Counted from the first letter of the stretch, positions 47,090-56,686 are shown. The stretch: DNA of 64,000 nucleotides from Aestuariispira ectoiniformans (GCF_025136295.1 NZ_CP062788.1:2621588-2685587), one strand, 5' to 3'. Program-made: numbers and translations. Notes: generated by a model from the sequence alone, not told the origin.

Positions 47090-47119
47090 TCCTTGTGATC
47101 ACGACAGTTGAAGGCATCG

Positions 47120-48178
47120 GTGAATAAGTCACTGGTCATTTCACTTGACGGCATGGGGGGCGATAACGCCCCCGATATTGTCGTTAAGGGGGCGGCGCTG
47201 GCCCGGGAGAGACTTCCCCAGGCCAGCTTTCTGCTTTATGGCGACCAAAAACGTTTAAAACCGCTTGTCGATGCACAGCCGCATCTAAAAGGTTGTGTTG
47301 ATATTCGCCATACCGACCAGGTTGTGGCGAATACGGACAAGCCTTCGGTGGCGCTTCGCAAAGGCAAGCAGTCCAGCATGCGGCTGGCTATTGACGCCGT
47401 CAGGAACGGTGAGGCCTCAGGTGTGGTCTCTGCCGGGAATACAGGCGCGTTGATGGCTATGGCCATGTTTGGTTTGCGTACGCTTGCGGGCGTGGACCGT
47501 CCTGCGATCACGTCGATCATACCAACATTGCGTGGGGCAAGCTGCATGCTTGACCTGGGCGCTAATGTTGAATGCGACGCGGATAACCTTGTTCAGTTTG
47601 CCGTTATGGGAGAAGTTTTCGCCCGGACGGTAATGGGACTGAACCAGCCTACCATCGGCCTGCTCAATGTCGGGGTAGAGGAGCTGAAGGGCAAGGACGA
47701 GGTCAAGCTTGCGGCGGCGATGCTTCGCGATACCAATCTGCCGATTGAATTCAAAGGCTTTGTGGAAGGCGATGATATTGCCAAGGGAACGGTGAATGTC
47801 ATCGTGACCGACGGCTATACAGGTAATATCGCACTGAAAACCGCGGAAGGGACGTCCAAGCTCGTCAGCGGCTATCTGCGCGAGGCCTTTTCCAGCAGCC
47901 TGATTTCGAAAATCGGTTATCTGTTTGCCAAGCGCTCTATCGACAAGATGCGCCTGCGTGTTGATCCGCGTCAGTACAATGGTGCGGTGTTCTTGGGGCT
48001 AAACGGCATCTGCGTCAAAAGCCATGGCGGGACAGACGAGGTTGGTTTTGCCAATGCGATCGGAGTCGCGGCTGATATGGCCAGCAATGATTTCATTTCG
48101 AAAATGCGGGATGACTTCGAAAGCCTGAAGTCCGAAACGCCTTTTGAACAAGAACACGAAAAAACGGTGAGTAACTGA
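47120..48178 (+). CDS. plsX: Phosphate acyltransferase PlsX
   Basis: Makes acyl-phosphate from acyl-ACP for phospholipid synthesis. The 352-residue protein has ISLDGMGGDNAPDIVVKGAA, VSAGNTGALMAMAMFGLRTL, GASCMLDLGANVECDADNL and VTDGYTGNIALKTAEG. The GTG at 47120 has GAAGG upstream and gives the normal N-terminus; a TTG at 47108 is possible. Its stop shares one base with the fabH start (TGATG). Confidence 0.95.
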   Translation: MNKSLVISLDGMGGDNAPDIVVKGAALARERLPQASFLLYGDQKRLKPLVDAQPHLKGCVDIRHTDQVVANTDKPSVALRKGKQSSMRLAIDAVRNGEASGVVSAGNTGALMAMAMFGLRTLAGVDRPAITSIIPTLRGASCMLDLGANVECDADNLVQFAVMGEVFARTVMGLNQPTIGLLNVGVEELKGKDEVKLAAAMLRDTNLPIEFKGFVEGDDIAKGTVNVIVTDGYTGNIALKTAEGTSKLVSGYLREAFSSSLISKIGYLFAKRSIDKMRLRVDPRQYNGAVFLGLNGICVKSHGGTDEVGFANAIGVAADMASNDFISKMRDDFESLKSETPFEQEHEKTVSN

Positions 48179-49149
48179 TGCGTCGATCCATTGTCAAAGG
48201 CGTCGGAGCCTATCTTCCAGAGAAGGTTCTAACCAACGACGATTTATCCCAGTTGGTCGAGACGTCAGATGAATGGATTAAGCAGCGCACAGGCATCGAG
48301 CGTCGTCACATTGCCGCTGATGGGGAACTGACTTGCGATCTGTCGGCCAAGGCAGCTTTGGCGGCAATGGATAATGCGGGCGTTACCGCCGATGATATTG
48401 ATCTTGTTATTCTGGCCACCACCACACCGGACAATACCTTTCCCGCCACGGCAGCGCGTGTGCAGGCGAAACTGGGCGTAAGCAAAGGTCCCGCCTTCGA
48501 TGTCCAGGCCGTTTGCAGCGGGTTCATCTTCGCATTGACTCAGGCTGACAATATGATCCGCCTGGGACAGGCAAAGCGTGCACTGGTAATTGGTGCGGAA
48601 ATCTACAGTCGCATTCTGGATTGGCAGGACCGTTCGACCTGTGTGTTGTTTGGTGACGGTGCCGGGGCAATTGTTCTTGAAGCGGCTGAAGGTGAGGGAA
48701 GCAACACCGATCGCGGTGTTCTGGCGACATCCCTTGGAACCGACGGGCGTTGCTATGATCATCTGTATGTGGATGGTGGGGTTGCGAGTACCCAGACGGC
48801 TGGCGTCGTGAAAATGGCTGGTAAAGAGGTTTTCCGGCAGGCTGTCTCGCGGATGTGCGAATCAGTCGAGCAGGTTCTGGCGGATTGTGATCTGTCGAAG
48901 GAAGACCTGAACTGGCTCATTCCCCATCAGGCCAACATCAGGATTATCAATAAGGTTGGCGATAAGCTGGGGCTGGATGGCAGCAAGGTGATTGTAACCG
49001 TCCAGGATCACGCCAATACTTCCGCGGCAACTATTCCTCTCGCCCTGACGCATGGGGTGAAAAAGGGCCTGTTTAAGCCGGGTGATGTTATTGCTTTGAC
49101 CGCCATGGGCGGCGGGTTCACCTGGGGTGCTGCCCTCCTGCGCTGGTAA
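48178..49149 (+). CDS. fabH: Beta-ketoacyl-ACP synthase III
   Basis: Starts fatty acid synthesis by condensing acetyl-CoA with malonyl-ACP. The 323-residue protein shows the catalytic Cys in DVQAVCSGFIFAL, His in LIPHQANIRI, and Asn in DHANTSAATIPL. Coupled to plsX by TGATG overlap; ihfA and the MerR gene follow, a standard alphaproteobacterial order. Confidence 0.97.
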   Translation: MRRSIVKGVGAYLPEKVLTNDDLSQLVETSDEWIKQRTGIERRHIAADGELTCDLSAKAALAAMDNAGVTADDIDLVILATTTPDNTFPATAARVQAKLGVSKGPAFDVQAVCSGFIFALTQADNMIRLGQAKRALVIGAEIYSRILDWQDRSTCVLFGDGAGAIVLEAAEGEGSNTDRGVLATSLGTDGRCYDHLYVDGGVASTQTAGVVKMAGKEVFRQAVSRMCESVEQVLADCDLSKEDLNWLIPHQANIRIINKVGDKLGLDGSKVIVTVQDHANTSAATIPLALTHGVKKGLFKPGDVIALTAMGGGFTWGAALLRW

Positions 49150-49267
49150 ATGATGACAAATTGTTGATCGTGAACGAAAAGGTTGCTGCTCGGCATTGAC
49201 CTCAGGTTCACTTGACGGTACCGTTCTAAGTCTATCAAAACACTGAGGAACTTCCGGGAGGTTCGAT

Positions 49268-49558
49268 ATGGCGGGCAAAACCGTTACTCGTGCCGAGTTG
49301 TCTGAAGCGGTATATCAGGAAGTTGGTTTGTCCAGAAACGAATCTGCCGACCTGGTGGAATCCGTACTTTCCGAGATGTCAGATGCTTTGGTGCGCGGCG
49401 AGACTGTAAAGGTGTCTTCATTTGGCAGCTTTTCGGTGCGATCTAAGGGCCAGCGCATTGGCCGTAACCCCAAAACCGGGGAAGAGGTTCCTATTCTTCC
49501 GCGCAAGGTGCTGGTCTTTCGTCCCAGCCATGTGCTGAAAGATAGGATTAACGATTAG
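49268..49558 (+). CDS. ihfA: Integration host factor alpha subunit
   Basis: A 96-residue DNA-bending protein, with [44 protein letters not shown] (the DNA-contact loop with RNPKTGE) and [15 protein letters not shown]. The Pro in the beta-arm is present. It has its own 118-base upstream gap from fabH, where a TTGAC-type promoter may lie, and is followed 23 bases later by the MerR gene. Confidence 0.96.
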   Translation: MAGKTVTRAELSEAVYQEVGLSRNESADLVESVLSEMSDALVRGETVKVSSFGSFSVRSKGQRIGRNPKTGEEVPILPRKVLVFRPSHVLKDRIND

Positions 49559-49581
49559 TAGAGTTGATTTTAGAGTGTCCT

Positions 49582-50067
49582 ATGGGTGCTGACGCAACCG
49601 CCGGAAAACGCGGCGGCAAATCCGCGAACGCGTTTCGAACGATATCAGAAGTTTCCAAGGATTTGGATGTGCCCCAGCATGTCCTGCGCTTTTGGGAGGG
49701 GAAATTCTCTCAATTGCGCCCGATGAAGCGTGCCGGGGGGCGGCGGTATTACCGGCCCGAAGATATCCTTCTGCTGACCCGCATCCGCGATTTTCTCTAT
49801 TCCGAAGGCTATACGATTCGCGGCGTCCAGAAGCTGTTGCGCGAGAAAGGGATCAAGAAGATCCTTGCAGAGCTGGAACAGGGCGCTGTTTCTGTGGAAG
49901 AAGACTTCGACGATGACCAGACCGATCTGATCGCGGCCATTACGGACGCTGGTGGTCACGCGGGTGGTGAGCGTGCTATGACGCCGACGGACCGAATGGA
50001 ACTGGTCTCTATTTTTGAGGAATTGAAGGCCATCCGCGACCTTTTGCAAAGCGGCCTGAAAGCCTAG
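49582..50067 (+). CDS. MerR-family transcriptional regulator
   Basis: A 161-residue protein with an N-terminal MerR winged helix: [25 protein letters not shown] and [39 protein letters not shown]. The C-terminal half is acidic and lacks the cysteines of metal-sensing MerR proteins. This gene follows ihfA in many alphaproteobacteria; its target is not known to me. The ATG at 49582 is preferred to a TTG at 49564. Confidence 0.88.
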   Translation: MGADATAGKRGGKSANAFRTISEVSKDLDVPQHVLRFWEGKFSQLRPMKRAGGRRYYRPEDILLLTRIRDFLYSEGYTIRGVQKLLREKGIKKILAELEQGAVSVEEDFDDDQTDLIAAITDAGGHAGGERAMTPTDRMELVSIFEELKAIRDLLQSGLKA

Positions 50068-50158
50068 CCTGTGGCATGAAAAATTCTTTAAATTGGGTGC
50101 TTGCCTCTACCGAAAGTGCAGAGTATTGTGCGCCCGCTTGAGAGGGGAGCCTCAACGA

Positions 50159-50235
<77 letters not shown>

Positions 50236-50241
50236 AAATAA

Positions 50242-50274
50242 AAAAAGCCGATGACATTGTCGTCGGCTTTTTTC
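50242..50274 (+). terminator. Intrinsic terminator after tRNA-Pro
   Basis: Stem GCCGATGAC / GTCGTCGGC with a 3-base loop and T6 tail. Confidence 0.9.
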
Positions 50275-50373
50275 TTTGCCTGCTTACCCGGAAAATGGGC
50301 TCATGGATGAGTTGGAACGATAATGCCGTTATATAAAGTGTACTGGCTGCATCGTTTAGGGGAGACGACCATA

Positions 50374-50772
50374 TTGAAGTATATAACTTGGGGCTTCGTT
50401 GTCGGGCTATTCGCTCTTTTGGCACTTCACCCGGTTCGTCAGGCGGTCGCAGATGACTGTGGGGCCGGGCTGGTTACACAGGCAATGGTCGACCGGGTTT
50501 TTGAGGAAGTCTTGCGTGCGAATCGCGAGAATGATCTGCTGGTAGACAAGCTGAAGCATTCTCAGGAGGCATGGTTGGCGTTCAAGAAAGCGCATATCGA
50601 GGCGATCTTTCCGGAACAGGATGTTCTTGCCAACTATGGGTCGGTTTACCACGACTGTGTTCAGGTCATTGCCAGCGACCTGAACTGTCGCCGCATATCA
50701 CAGCTGCAAACCTGGATTGATGGCTTCCCGGAAGGCGAGACCTGTTCCGGATCGAGACCGCTCAGCAATTAG
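50374..50772 (+). CDS. Hypothetical secreted protein, LprI/DUF1311-like
   Basis: A 132-residue protein with a signal peptide (YITWGFVVGLFALLALHPVR ... VADD) and a helical Cys-containing mature domain with LKHSQEAWLAFKKAHIEA and later Cys residues, vaguely like the lysozyme-inhibitor LprI N-terminal domain. That likeness is weak. The TTG at 50374 has an excellent ribosome site (AGGGGAGA, 9 bases upstream); an ATG at 50323 would add 17 residues. The stop overlaps the thiolase stop by 4 bases. Confidence 0.6.
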   Translation: MKYITWGFVVGLFALLALHPVRQAVADDCGAGLVTQAMVDRVFEEVLRANRENDLLVDKLKHSQEAWLAFKKAHIEAIFPEQDVLANYGSVYHDCVQVIASDLNCRRISQLQTWIDGFPEGETCSGSRPLSN

Positions 50773-51974
50773 ACACGCTCAATGACCATCGCAATACCCT
50801 GGCCGACACCGATACACATGCTGCAGAGGGCGTAGCGGCCGCCATTTGTCTCCAGTGCATTCGTGGCTGTGGTGACGAGCCTTGCCCCACTCATGCCCAG
50901 AGGATGGCCAAGGGCGATCGCACCGCCGTTGGGATTTACGCGGGCATCGTCGTCGAATATGCCTAATTGCCGCAAAACCCCCAAAGCCTGCCCAGCGAAG
51001 GCCTCATTCAGTTCAATCACATCCATGTCGTTCAGGGCGAGTCCACACCGTTGCATGACCTTTGTGATTGCCGGAACAGGGCCCAGGCCCATCACACGTG
51101 GTTCGACGCCCGCAACGGCAGAGGCAATAATGCGTGCCCGTGGCTTGAGTGTGAATTTATGAACCATGTCTTCGGAGGCTAGTAGAACCGCACAGGCTCC
51201 GTCATTCACGCCTGCGGCGTTCCCTGCAGTGACCGATCCACCCTCACGGAAGGGAGCTGGCAATTGGGCCAGTTTCTCAAGGCTGGTGTCAGCGCGAGGA
51301 TGTTCATCCTTAGTGACAACAATAGCCTCTTTCTTGCGCTGAGGTATGGTGACCGAAACGATCTCTTTGTCAAAGAAACCACTTTTCTGTGCCTCAACAG
51401 CTTTTTGGTGGCTGCGGAAAGCAAAGAGGTCCTGGTCCTCGCGGGAGATGCCCATTTCCTCGGTGATATTTTCGGCGGTCTCCGGCATGGATTCGATACC
51501 GTATTGCGTCTCGATCACTTTGTTGACGAAACGCCAGCCGATTGTTGAATCGTAAATTTCTGCGTTTCGGGAGAAAGCCGTCGTAGCCTTGGCAATGACC
51601 ATGGGGGCACGCGACATGCTCTCCACGCCCCCTGCAATCAGGAGGTCGCCTTCGCCGCAACGGATGGCGCGTGCGGCCTGACCGATAGCGTCCATGCCCG
51701 AACCGCAGAGGCGATTTACAGTGGCCCCGGCAACCGATATCGGCAATCCTGCCAAAAGTGTTGCCATCCGTGCGACGTTGCGATTGTCCTCGCCTGCCTG
51801 GTTTGCACAGCCATAGATTACGTCCTCAATCTGTGCCCAGTCGATATTAGGGTTACGGTCGATCAGGGCCTTGATCGGTATGGCGGCAAGGTCATCCGTT
51901 CTTACCGCAGACAGAGAACCTGCATAGCGTCCAATAGGGGTGCGGACAGCATCGCAAATAAAAGCGTTTTTCAT
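50769..51974 (-). CDS. paaJ: 3-oxoadipyl-CoA/3-oxo-5,6-dehydrosuberyl-CoA thiolase
   Basis: Last thiolytic step of phenylacetate breakdown, giving acetyl-CoA and succinyl-CoA; the beta-ketoadipate enzyme PcaF is nearly identical in type. The 401-residue protein has the active-site Cys in TVNRLCGSGMDAI, His in GGAIALGHPLGMSGAR, and Cys in ALCSMCIGVGQG. The position at the end of paaF-paaG-paaH favours PaaJ, but PcaF is possible. Confidence 0.9.
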   Translation of the reverse strand: MKNAFICDAVRTPIGRYAGSLSAVRTDDLAAIPIKALIDRNPNIDWAQIEDVIYGCANQAGEDNRNVARMATLLAGLPISVAGATVNRLCGSGMDAIGQAARAIRCGEGDLLIAGGVESMSRAPMVIAKATTAFSRNAEIYDSTIGWRFVNKVIETQYGIESMPETAENITEEMGISREDQDLFAFRSHQKAVEAQKSGFFDKEIVSVTIPQRKKEAIVVTKDEHPRADTSLEKLAQLPAPFREGGSVTAGNAAGVNDGACAVLLASEDMVHKFTLKPRARIIASAVAGVEPRVMGLGPVPAITKVMQRCGLALNDMDVIELNEAFAGQALGVLRQLGIFDDDARVNPNGGAIALGHPLGMSGARLVTTATNALETNGGRYALCSMCIGVGQGIAMVIERV

Positions 51975-52001
51975 ATTGGTTTACCGTAAACTTCTCATAA
52001 C

Positions 52002-53534
52002 TCAGGACATGTGGAACGGTTGGTTTGCGGCAACCTTCCGACGTAGCAGGCTGGACGCACGATATCGGTCTTCCGCGTAATGCAGACAAAGTCCCTCCAA
52101 CATATTCAAGATTGTATCGGCGCCGACCGTGTCTGCCAGCGCAAGCGGACCGACTGGGTAGTTGACGCCTAGACGCATTGCCGTGTCGACCGCCTTAACG
52201 TCGGCTACGCCCCAATGGACTGCATCGGCGGCTTCATTTGCCAGCATGGCAAGAATACGCATCACGATAAGGGCGGGCGTATCATCGACGATACAGACGG
52301 ATTTTTGTAGAGCTTGAAAGAGACCTGTTGCTTCCGACAGGGCGACTGTATCCGCCTGGTCTGCCTTTGCGATTGCAAGACATGATGCGGTCTTATAGTC
52401 GCGGCAGAAGTCAAAGGTGACGACGTCAATCAGGCCGGTTTCACTGGCGATTTCTGTCGCGGACAAGCCACATGCCGGGAACAGGCGGGTCTCGCCGACG
52501 CGGATTGCGCCACCCCCGTCGACTTCTTCCACGGGGATATCTGCCTGGCGAATCAGGTCAACCAGTTGTCTCGCGTAACCGAGGTCACCTTCCACTGTTA
52601 CCGATGCTGGCTTGTCTCCCTTTGATGCCATGACCGGGGAAGGGTGGACTGCCCCGTTTTGATAGTCGTAGACACCCTTGCCGCTTTTACGACCAAGGAA
52701 TCCCGCGGCGACCAATTCTTCCTGGGACAGGCTGGGACGGTAACGGGGATCTTGATGAAAGGCGTTATAGACTGTGTTTGTAACGGACAGGCTGACGTCG
52801 TGACCGATCAGATCGATCAATTCGAATGGTCCCATGCGAAAACCGGCACATTCCCGCATCAAGGCATCAATCGTTGTGGCATTGGTGACGCCTTCTTCCA
52901 ACAATCGCCATGCTTCGGAATAGTAGGGGCGGGCGACGCGATTGACGATAAAACCGGGGGTGGATTTGGCGTAGACCGGTGTTTTGCCCCATGACTTCGC
53001 CGTTTCGAAGACAGTTTCCGCAACTGCCTCGTCGGTTGCCAGGCCACGGATGACCTCTACCAGCTTCATAACGGGAGCCGGGTTGAAGAAATGCATTCCA
53101 ACAACATTTTCGGGCCGCCGCAGGGCGGCCGCGACGGCCGTAACCGATATGGACGATGTGTTGGTCGCAAAAATTGTATCTGGCCGGCAGATGTCTTCGA
53201 GTGTGCTGAAAACATCCTGTTTGATTTTTAAGTCTTCGATGACAGCTTCGATTACGAAAGCGGCGGGCGCCAAATCGGCCAGGCCGGAGACAGGATGGAT
53301 ATTGTCGATAATGGCATCCACCTGATCCTGGCTGACTTTACCTTTGGATACCAGTTTCTCCAGACCTTTCCCTATCAGGTCCCGGGCTTTGGCTGCCACA
53401 CCATCCATGGCATCGAAGAGACAAACCTTGTGGCCTGCCTGGGCTGCAACCTGGGCAATCCCCCGGCCCATGGCACCAGCGCCGATTACACCAATGACCG
53501 AATTTTTTGATATCGCTGTCGCTGTCATGGTCAT
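52002..53534 (-). CDS. paaH: 3-hydroxyadipyl-CoA dehydrogenase
   Basis: NAD-dependent oxidation of 3-hydroxyadipyl-CoA. At 510 residues it is the long PaaH type: N-terminal Rossmann domain with GVIGAGAMGRGIAQVAAQAG, the catalytic His in VVGMHFFNPAPVMKLVEVI, a 3HCDH C-terminal domain with GFIVNRVARPYYSEAWRL, and a second degenerate C-terminal 3HCDH repeat (about 400-505). Its ATG overlaps the paaG stop by 4 bases (ATGA). Confidence 0.93.
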   Translation of the reverse strand: MTMTATAISKNSVIGVIGAGAMGRGIAQVAAQAGHKVCLFDAMDGVAAKARDLIGKGLEKLVSKGKVSQDQVDAIIDNIHPVSGLADLAPAAFVIEAVIEDLKIKQDVFSTLEDICRPDTIFATNTSSISVTAVAAALRRPENVVGMHFFNPAPVMKLVEVIRGLATDEAVAETVFETAKSWGKTPVYAKSTPGFIVNRVARPYYSEAWRLLEEGVTNATTIDALMRECAGFRMGPFELIDLIGHDVSLSVTNTVYNAFHQDPRYRPSLSQEELVAAGFLGRKSGKGVYDYQNGAVHPSPVMASKGDKPASVTVEGDLGYARQLVDLIRQADIPVEEVDGGGAIRVGETRLFPACGLSATEIASETGLIDVVTFDFCRDYKTASCLAIAKADQADTVALSEATGLFQALQKSVCIVDDTPALIVMRILAMLANEAADAVHWGVADVKAVDTAMRLGVNYPVGPLALADTVGADTILNMLEGLCLHYAEDRYRASSLLRRKVAANQPFHMS

Positions 53535-54322
53535 TTCCCTGAGAATTCCGCGGGGCGCTTGTTGAGGAAGGCATCAACGCCTTCGTGATAGTCGCTCGTC
53601 CGTCCTGCAATGGTCTGCAGATCACGTTCGAGGTCCAATTGCTGGTCGAGTGTGTTCGATGTCGAGGCGTTGAAGGCACGTTTGATCAGCGCGAGTGCCT
53701 GGGTCGGTTGCGTTGCCAGATGCAACGCCATTCCCTGGGCTTCCGGCATGAGGGTTTCATCGTCGAAGGTCTTCCATATCATTCCCCAGTCATGGGCTTC
53801 CTCGGCGCTGATTTTATCACCCAGCATCGCCAATGCGAGCGCACGGGCGCTGCCGACCAACCGGGGCAGGGTCCAAGTCCCCCCGGCATCAGGTATCAGG
53901 CCAATTTTGCAAAAGGCTTGAATGAAGCTGGCAGAACAGGCGGCCAGCACAATATCGCAGGCCAGGGCCAAATTTGCTCCGGCTCCGGCTGCAACTCCGT
54001 TGACGGCACAGACAACGGGCTTTGGAAGGGACCGTATGGTGCGGATCAAACGGTTGTAGTTTTTGTCGAGGGTTTCACCCAGGTCCTGTTCGGCTCGGGC
54101 ATCTTCGGAGGCGAGATGGGACAGGTCCTGACCGGCGCAGAAACCGCGCCCGGCACCCGTAATCAGGACACAACGTATGGTTTCGTCTTTTGCGATTGTC
54201 TTGAAGGCATCCCGTAGCTCGCCATGCATCTCGTCGGTAAAACTGTTCAGCTTGTCCGGACGGTTAAGGGTGATCGTTGCCACGCCTTTATCAGCCGAAA
54301 AGAGGATTGATTGATAGTTCAT
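53531..54322 (-). CDS. paaG: Ring-1,2-epoxyphenylacetyl-CoA isomerase (PaaG)
   Basis: Crotonase-fold isomerase (263 residues) that turns the phenylacetyl-CoA epoxide into the oxepin form. Landmarks: LNRPDKLNSFTDEMHGEL, GRGFCAGQDLSHL, VNGVAAGAGANLALACDIV, and SFIQAFCKIGLIPDAGGTWT, close to E. coli PaaG. ATG at 54322 follows AAAGGGA. It shares a 4-base overlap with paaH. Confidence 0.92.
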   Translation of the reverse strand: MNYQSILFSADKGVATITLNRPDKLNSFTDEMHGELRDAFKTIAKDETIRCVLITGAGRGFCAGQDLSHLASEDARAEQDLGETLDKNYNRLIRTIRSLPKPVVCAVNGVAAGAGANLALACDIVLAACSASFIQAFCKIGLIPDAGGTWTLPRLVGSARALALAMLGDKISAEEAHDWGMIWKTFDDETLMPEAQGMALHLATQPTQALALIKRAFNASTSNTLDQQLDLERDLQTIAGRTSDYHEGVDAFLNKRPAEFSGK

Positions 54323-54326
54323 ATCG

Positions 54327-55121
54327 TTATTTCCCTTTGAAATGCGGCTTTCTTTTTTCCGTAAAGGCGGCAATTCCTTCCAGTCGGTCTTCCGTGTCGA
54401 AAAGAGCGCAGAAATTTTCCCGTTCGAAACGCAGCCCGTCCGCCAGAGGCAGTTCGTAGGCCTGCAGAATGGATTGTTTTGCCCGCTGAACCGCCAAAGG
54501 TGGTTTTGACGCAATTCTGGTTGCGAGCTTAACAGCACGTTCCACACAAAGCTCTGCAGGGACGACCTCAGAGACCAGACCATATTGCTGTGCCTCTTGC
54601 GCTGTGATTCGCTCGTCAGCCAGGATCATCTGCATTGCCCGGGATTTACCAACCGTCCTGAGCAGTCGCTGTGTGCCGCCAGCCCCGGGGATAATCCCCA
54701 GGTTGATTTCCGGTTGTCCGAATTCTGCATTATGGCCGGCGATTATGATATCTGCATGCATGGCCAGTTCATTGCCACCACCCAGACAAAATCCGTTCAC
54801 TGCTGCGATAATGGGTTTGGAGAAATTCCGCACGACCGCCCAATAGCCTGCGCGGCTGTCTTCTTTGACTGTGGTCGCGGTATGGTCAGCCATTTCCTTG
54901 ATGTCGGCACCGGCGGCGAAGACGATCGGTCCACCGGTGAGAACAACGGCGCGGATAGATGGATCGTCTGTTGCTTTTTCCAGGACGTCGGCAAGTTCAT
55001 GCAGGAGATTGCTACACAAAGCGTTGTAGGCTTTGGGCCGGTCGAGCGTGACTTGCAGGACGTGCGGGGCCGGTGTTGTTACAATTAGGTCCGTGTACTC
55101 TGGCTGATTCTGGACGGGCAT
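54327..55121 (-). CDS. paaF: 2,3-dehydroadipyl-CoA hydratase
   Basis: Enoyl-CoA hydratase (264 residues) adding water to 2,3-dehydroadipyl-CoA. Signatures: VTLDRPKAYNALCSNLLHEL, FAAGADIKEMADH, AVNGFCLGGGNELAMHADI, and FGQPEINLGIIPGAGGTQRL, with both catalytic Glu residues. First gene of the operon; the 279 bases upstream hold a perfect palindrome. The ring-oxygenase genes paaABCDE and the ligase paaK are not in this window. Confidence 0.93.
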   Translation of the reverse strand: MPVQNQPEYTDLIVTTPAPHVLQVTLDRPKAYNALCSNLLHELADVLEKATDDPSIRAVVLTGGPIVFAAGADIKEMADHTATTVKEDSRAGYWAVVRNFSKPIIAAVNGFCLGGGNELAMHADIIIAGHNAEFGQPEINLGIIPGAGGTQRLLRTVGKSRAMQMILADERITAQEAQQYGLVSEVVPAELCVERAVKLATRIASKPPLAVQRAKQSILQAYELPLADGLRFERENFCALFDTEDRLEGIAAFTEKRKPHFKGK

Positions 55122-55150
55122 TTCTGTCCCTGTTCTATGGTCGTTTATCT

Positions 55151-55172
55151 ATTATTTTAATCTTAAAATAAT
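55151..55172. promoter_or_regulatory. Perfect 2 x 10-bp palindrome before paaF
   Basis: ATTATTTTAA (55151-55160), TC, then TTAAAATAAT (55163-55172), 29 bases before the paaF start. Likely operator of the paa operon; PaaR/PaaX-type repressors are known for such operons but the match to their sites is not shown here. Confidence 0.75.
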
Positions 55173-55400
55173 TGTTTCCCGGGGTAAAGGCTGACGATTT
55201 TTTTCAAGGAAATCGTCATTGCTATATGGCGGCAAGGGAAAATTGACTGGAATCAGGTCGGCCAATCCCCGAGTATGCGAGATAGAGGCTAGGTTTTAAC
55301 GTCGCCTTGTGGCTGCACCCGGTGTGACACCAGACCACAGTGGTTCCAAGGTGATTTTATGCATAATCCACCCGCCTTTAGGACAAGGACATAAGGGAGA

Positions 55401-55790
55401 ATGAAAATGGTAAAGCGCACCGCTATGTTGTTTGCTGGCGCTGTTTTAGGCACCGTTGTTGCTGTTGGTACTGCCAGTGCCGATGATGCAGCTAAGGGTG
55501 AAAAGATCTTCAAATCCAAGTGCCGGACCTGTCATGTGATTGACAATGGTAGCAAGCACAAAGTGGGCCCCGATCTTGCCGGAGTGTTGAGCCGTGGCGC
55601 TGGTAAGGCGGATGGTTATAAATACTCGAAGAACCTGGCGAAGGCGGACTTTAACTGGGATGAAGAGAAGCTGGATACCTGGCTGTCCAATCCCAGAAAG
55701 TTCATCAAGGGAACAAAGATGACGTTCAAGCTGCGTAAGGAAGATGACCGGGAGCATGTCATCGCCTACCTGATGAAAGTCGCAAAATAA
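55401..55790 (+). CDS. Periplasmic class I cytochrome c
   Basis: A 129-residue mono-haem cytochrome c. It has a signal peptide (AMLFAGAVLGTVVAVGTASA, cleavage near residue 28), the haem site CRTCH (about residues 41-45), and an axial Met in GTKMTFKL. It resembles small soluble c550-type cytochromes that carry electrons between complex III and oxidases. AAGGGAGAATG precedes the gene and a terminator follows. Confidence 0.9.
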   Translation: MKMVKRTAMLFAGAVLGTVVAVGTASADDAAKGEKIFKSKCRTCHVIDNGSKHKVGPDLAGVLSRGAGKADGYKYSKNLAKADFNWDEEKLDTWLSNPRKFIKGTKMTFKLRKEDDREHVIAYLMKVAK

Positions 55791-55817
55791 GCTTTCTGGC
55801 AGACTAACCTTTGGAAG

Positions 55818-55845
55818 AGGCGGCCCTGACTGGGGCCGCCTTTTT
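55818..55845 (+). terminator. Intrinsic terminator after the cytochrome c gene
   Basis: A 9-bp stem AGGCGGCCC / GGGCCGCCT with a 6-base loop and T5 tail. Confidence 0.9.
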
Positions 55846-55850
55846 CATGC

Positions 55851-56660
55851 CTATTCTACAGATTTTCGGATGTGCTGAGCATTGGCAAACAGCAGGCTGA
55901 TTGCAAAAAGGATCGTCGCAGCAACGACGACGCTTGGGCCAGAGGGAGTATCCCAGGTCAGGGAGGTAAACAGCCCGCTGCAGACGGCGACAATGCCGAA
56001 TACCATGGAAACAATCGCCATCTGTTCCGGTGATCTGGAAAAGCGCCTTGCCGCCGCAGCCGGTATAATCAACAGGGAGGTGATCAGGAGGATACCGATG
56101 ATTTCCATGGCAAGGGCGATTACGGCAGCGACAAGAAGCATGAAAGCGATTCGGGTTGCGGTTACCGGCAGGCCCTCAGCACGGGCCATCGGCTCATTAA
56201 TTGTCAATGCGATGAGGGGGCGCCATAGCCGCGCCAGAATAAGAAGGACAGCCGCGCCGCCCGCATATATCCAGAGAATGTCCATCTTCGATACCGCGAG
56301 GATATCGCCAAACAGATACCCCAGGAGATCAACCCGGACCCAGTCCATGAAACTGATTGCCACCAGACCAAAGGCCAGGGTGCCATGCGAAAGGATGCCC
56401 AGTAATGTATCGGCGGCGATATGTCGATGGCGCTGCATAAGAAACAGAATCAGGGCTACGGCGATGCAAGTGGCCAAAACACCAACACGGGGCGATACAC
56501 CCAGCAACAGCCCCAGGGAAACTCCCAGGAGGCCGGTGTGCGCCATTGTATCGCCGAAATAGGCCATGCGCCGCCAGACGATAAAACAGCCGACGGGGGC
56601 GGCTATCGCAGCGACGCCAATTCCGGCGACGAACGCGCGGACTACAAAGTCATCAAGCAT
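55851..56660 (-). CDS. znuB: Zinc ABC transporter permease ZnuB
   Basis: Inner-membrane permease of the high-affinity zinc importer, 269 residues with about seven hydrophobic segments; typical segments are IAAPVGCFIVWRRMAYFGDT and AHTGLLGVSLGLLLG. It is third in the zur-znuC-znuB operon, 26 bases after znuC. Confidence 0.94.
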   Translation of the reverse strand: MLDDFVVRAFVAGIGVAAIAAPVGCFIVWRRMAYFGDTMAHTGLLGVSLGLLLGVSPRVGVLATCIAVALILFLMQRHRHIAADTLLGILSHGTLAFGLVAISFMDWVRVDLLGYLFGDILAVSKMDILWIYAGGAAVLLILARLWRPLIALTINEPMARAEGLPVTATRIAFMLLVAAVIALAMEIIGILLITSLLIIPAAAARRFSRSPEQMAIVSMVFGIVAVCSGLFTSLTWDTPSGPSVVVAATILFAISLLFANAQHIRKSVE

Positions 56661-56686
56661 CAGGTAACTTTCTGCAGCATCATCAC

